Assembly: GCA_026770615.1 (NCBI GenBank) | Contig: MU632268.1 | Location: 1 to 15,562, forward strand | DNA: 15,562 nucleotides | Direction of reading: 5' to 3' | Source: Pavlovales sp. CCMP2436 | Taxonomy: Eukaryota > Haptophyta > Pavlovophyceae > Pavlovales | In this document: positions 14,897 through 15,562 of the stretch, piece by piece | How the letters are laid out: every line of letters starts with the position of its first letter | How positions within the stretch are numbered: the first letter of the stretch is position 1 | The notes under the pieces: model-generated | What the model saw: only the letters and a program-made list of their open reading frames with translations | Databases searched by the model: none | What the model was told of the DNA's origin: nothing | Position numbers and translations under genes: made by a program

Positions 14897-15562
14897 GGCT
14901 GCTGGCTCGCTGGAAACACGTCTCGGCAACTCGACTCCATACCCCGGGACTTCCATGAGTCATGGGCCGCTGCCAATGTCCGCGTCATCAGAGCCCTCCG
15001 CCACTCTGGTCCGGACAATGAGATTGAGGAAGTGCGAGCACTGAAGATGCTGTTGGTCCTGCCCTCGATCTTACTCCGCAAACAGCCCGCTGCCCGCGGG
15101 GGGCAACAGGGACGCCTCGCGACCGCCAGGCTGCTTGCCTCTCGGTTCGATCGGTGGGAGCGAGGAGACTTCGGCAGCCTCGTGGCTGAGTGGTCCAGCG
15201 ACTGCGCGAAAGAGTCGCAGCAGCGCCACACCCGGCAATCCCGCCCTGCCTCGACCCTGAGCGAGATATCAAGGCAGCCGACGCCCTCCTCTCCAAAGGC
15301 AAGTTCTCCGACGCTGCAAAGCTGCTCGAGAGCCATGGCCTCGCCGACATCTCGGACCCAGTTGTGCTGCAGCAGATGCTCACCAAGCACCCGCGCAGGA
15401 GGACGGCCATGCCGCCAGTCATCCCAGGCCTCGACGCCACTGACCGGCTCGTGGTCGGCATCTCGGAGATGCAGGAGTCCTATCGCGGGCTCAAGACCGA
15501 CAAGGCCAGGGCGCGTCGCCATGAAAGTATGAGTACCTCATACCGCTTGCCCCGACCGTACC
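14897..15562 (+). pseudogene. Retroelement-like protein fragment, frameshifted and right-truncated
   Basis: One frame opens after a stop at 14894-14896 and reads RDFHESWAAANVRVIRALRH, then EEVRALKMLLVLPSILLRK, then SLVAEW (about 15178-15195). The coding sense then moves to another frame, open from 15190: DPERDIKAADALLSKGKFSD, then AKLLESHGLADIS, then LQQMLTKHP, continuing to the right edge. The pairing of an A-L-K-x-L-L-x-L-P-x-x-L-L element with an AL-x(4)-G-x-x-x-x-A...L...G...L...KHP element recalls the region before the reverse transcriptase domain of protist retroelement proteins. That recollection is family knowledge, and no reverse transcriptase motif lies inside the window. The frame change falls between 15190 and about 15250 (indel or small intron). 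An antisense frame of 212 codons covers the same span and lacks any such pattern. Confidence 0.45.

Noticed and set aside
1..15562. CRISPR array, tRNA or rRNA genes
   Set aside because: No regularly spaced repeat-spacer pattern, no T-loop GTTCRANNC with a matching cloverleaf, and no rRNA-like conserved block was found by reading both strands.

Overview
The window looks like nuclear DNA of a flagellated unicellular eukaryote, probably an alga or other protist. Three things point there: a gene for the axonemal central-pair protein PF20/SPAG16 with spliceosomal GT-AG introns, a second intron-bearing ARM-BTB gene, and remains of eukaryotic mobile elements (a Polinton/Maverick-type DNA polymerase and a retroelement-like ORF). 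The species cannot be fixed from the sequence. A haptophyte, green or stramenopile alga would all fit the GC-rich genes, the GTGCGC splice donors and the virus-like insertion. Host genes are clearly GC-rich, while the polymerase region is AT-richer with long A/T runs.

Layout. (1) 1-4260, minus strand: a broken protein-primed type-B DNA polymerase of the Polinton/Maverick or polinton-like-virus group. It runs off the left edge before motif C. It has an endonuclease-VII-like zinc motif between exonuclease motifs I and II, two in-frame stops and up to three frameshifts. A 95-codon CxxC...CxxC protein precedes it on the same strand, and a strong hairpin lies between the two. (2) 4261-6235: non-coding, with two clusters of a roughly 22-bp minisatellite and a G/C-run repeat family. 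(3) 6236-8497, minus: an armadillo-repeat plus BTB/POZ gene in at least two exons. Its 87-nt intron lies between two exact 12-bp copies of CAGGTATTCTCC. Its 5' end runs into a tandem array of the same repeat family seen in region 2. (4) 8498-12198: repeats and palindromes, including a 160-bp direct-repeat pair around about 1.3 kb without a convincing gene, a 71-nt hairpin and one possible degraded coding stretch. (5) 12199-14434, minus: the complete PF20 gene. I could build it as three exons giving 597 residues with LisH-like, coiled-coil and seven-blade WD40 regions. (6) 14435-15562: the presumed PF20 promoter side, then the start of a frameshifted retroelement-like ORF on the plus strand that leaves the window.

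The two host genes are unrelated in function as far as can be seen. The polymerase with its zinc-motif neighbour is the only piece that resembles a system, and it is an eroded fragment: no integrase, capsid, packaging ATPase or protease gene is visible here. The most distinctive host-gene observation is the intron bounded by exact direct repeats, which is the expected trace of a recent intron gain.
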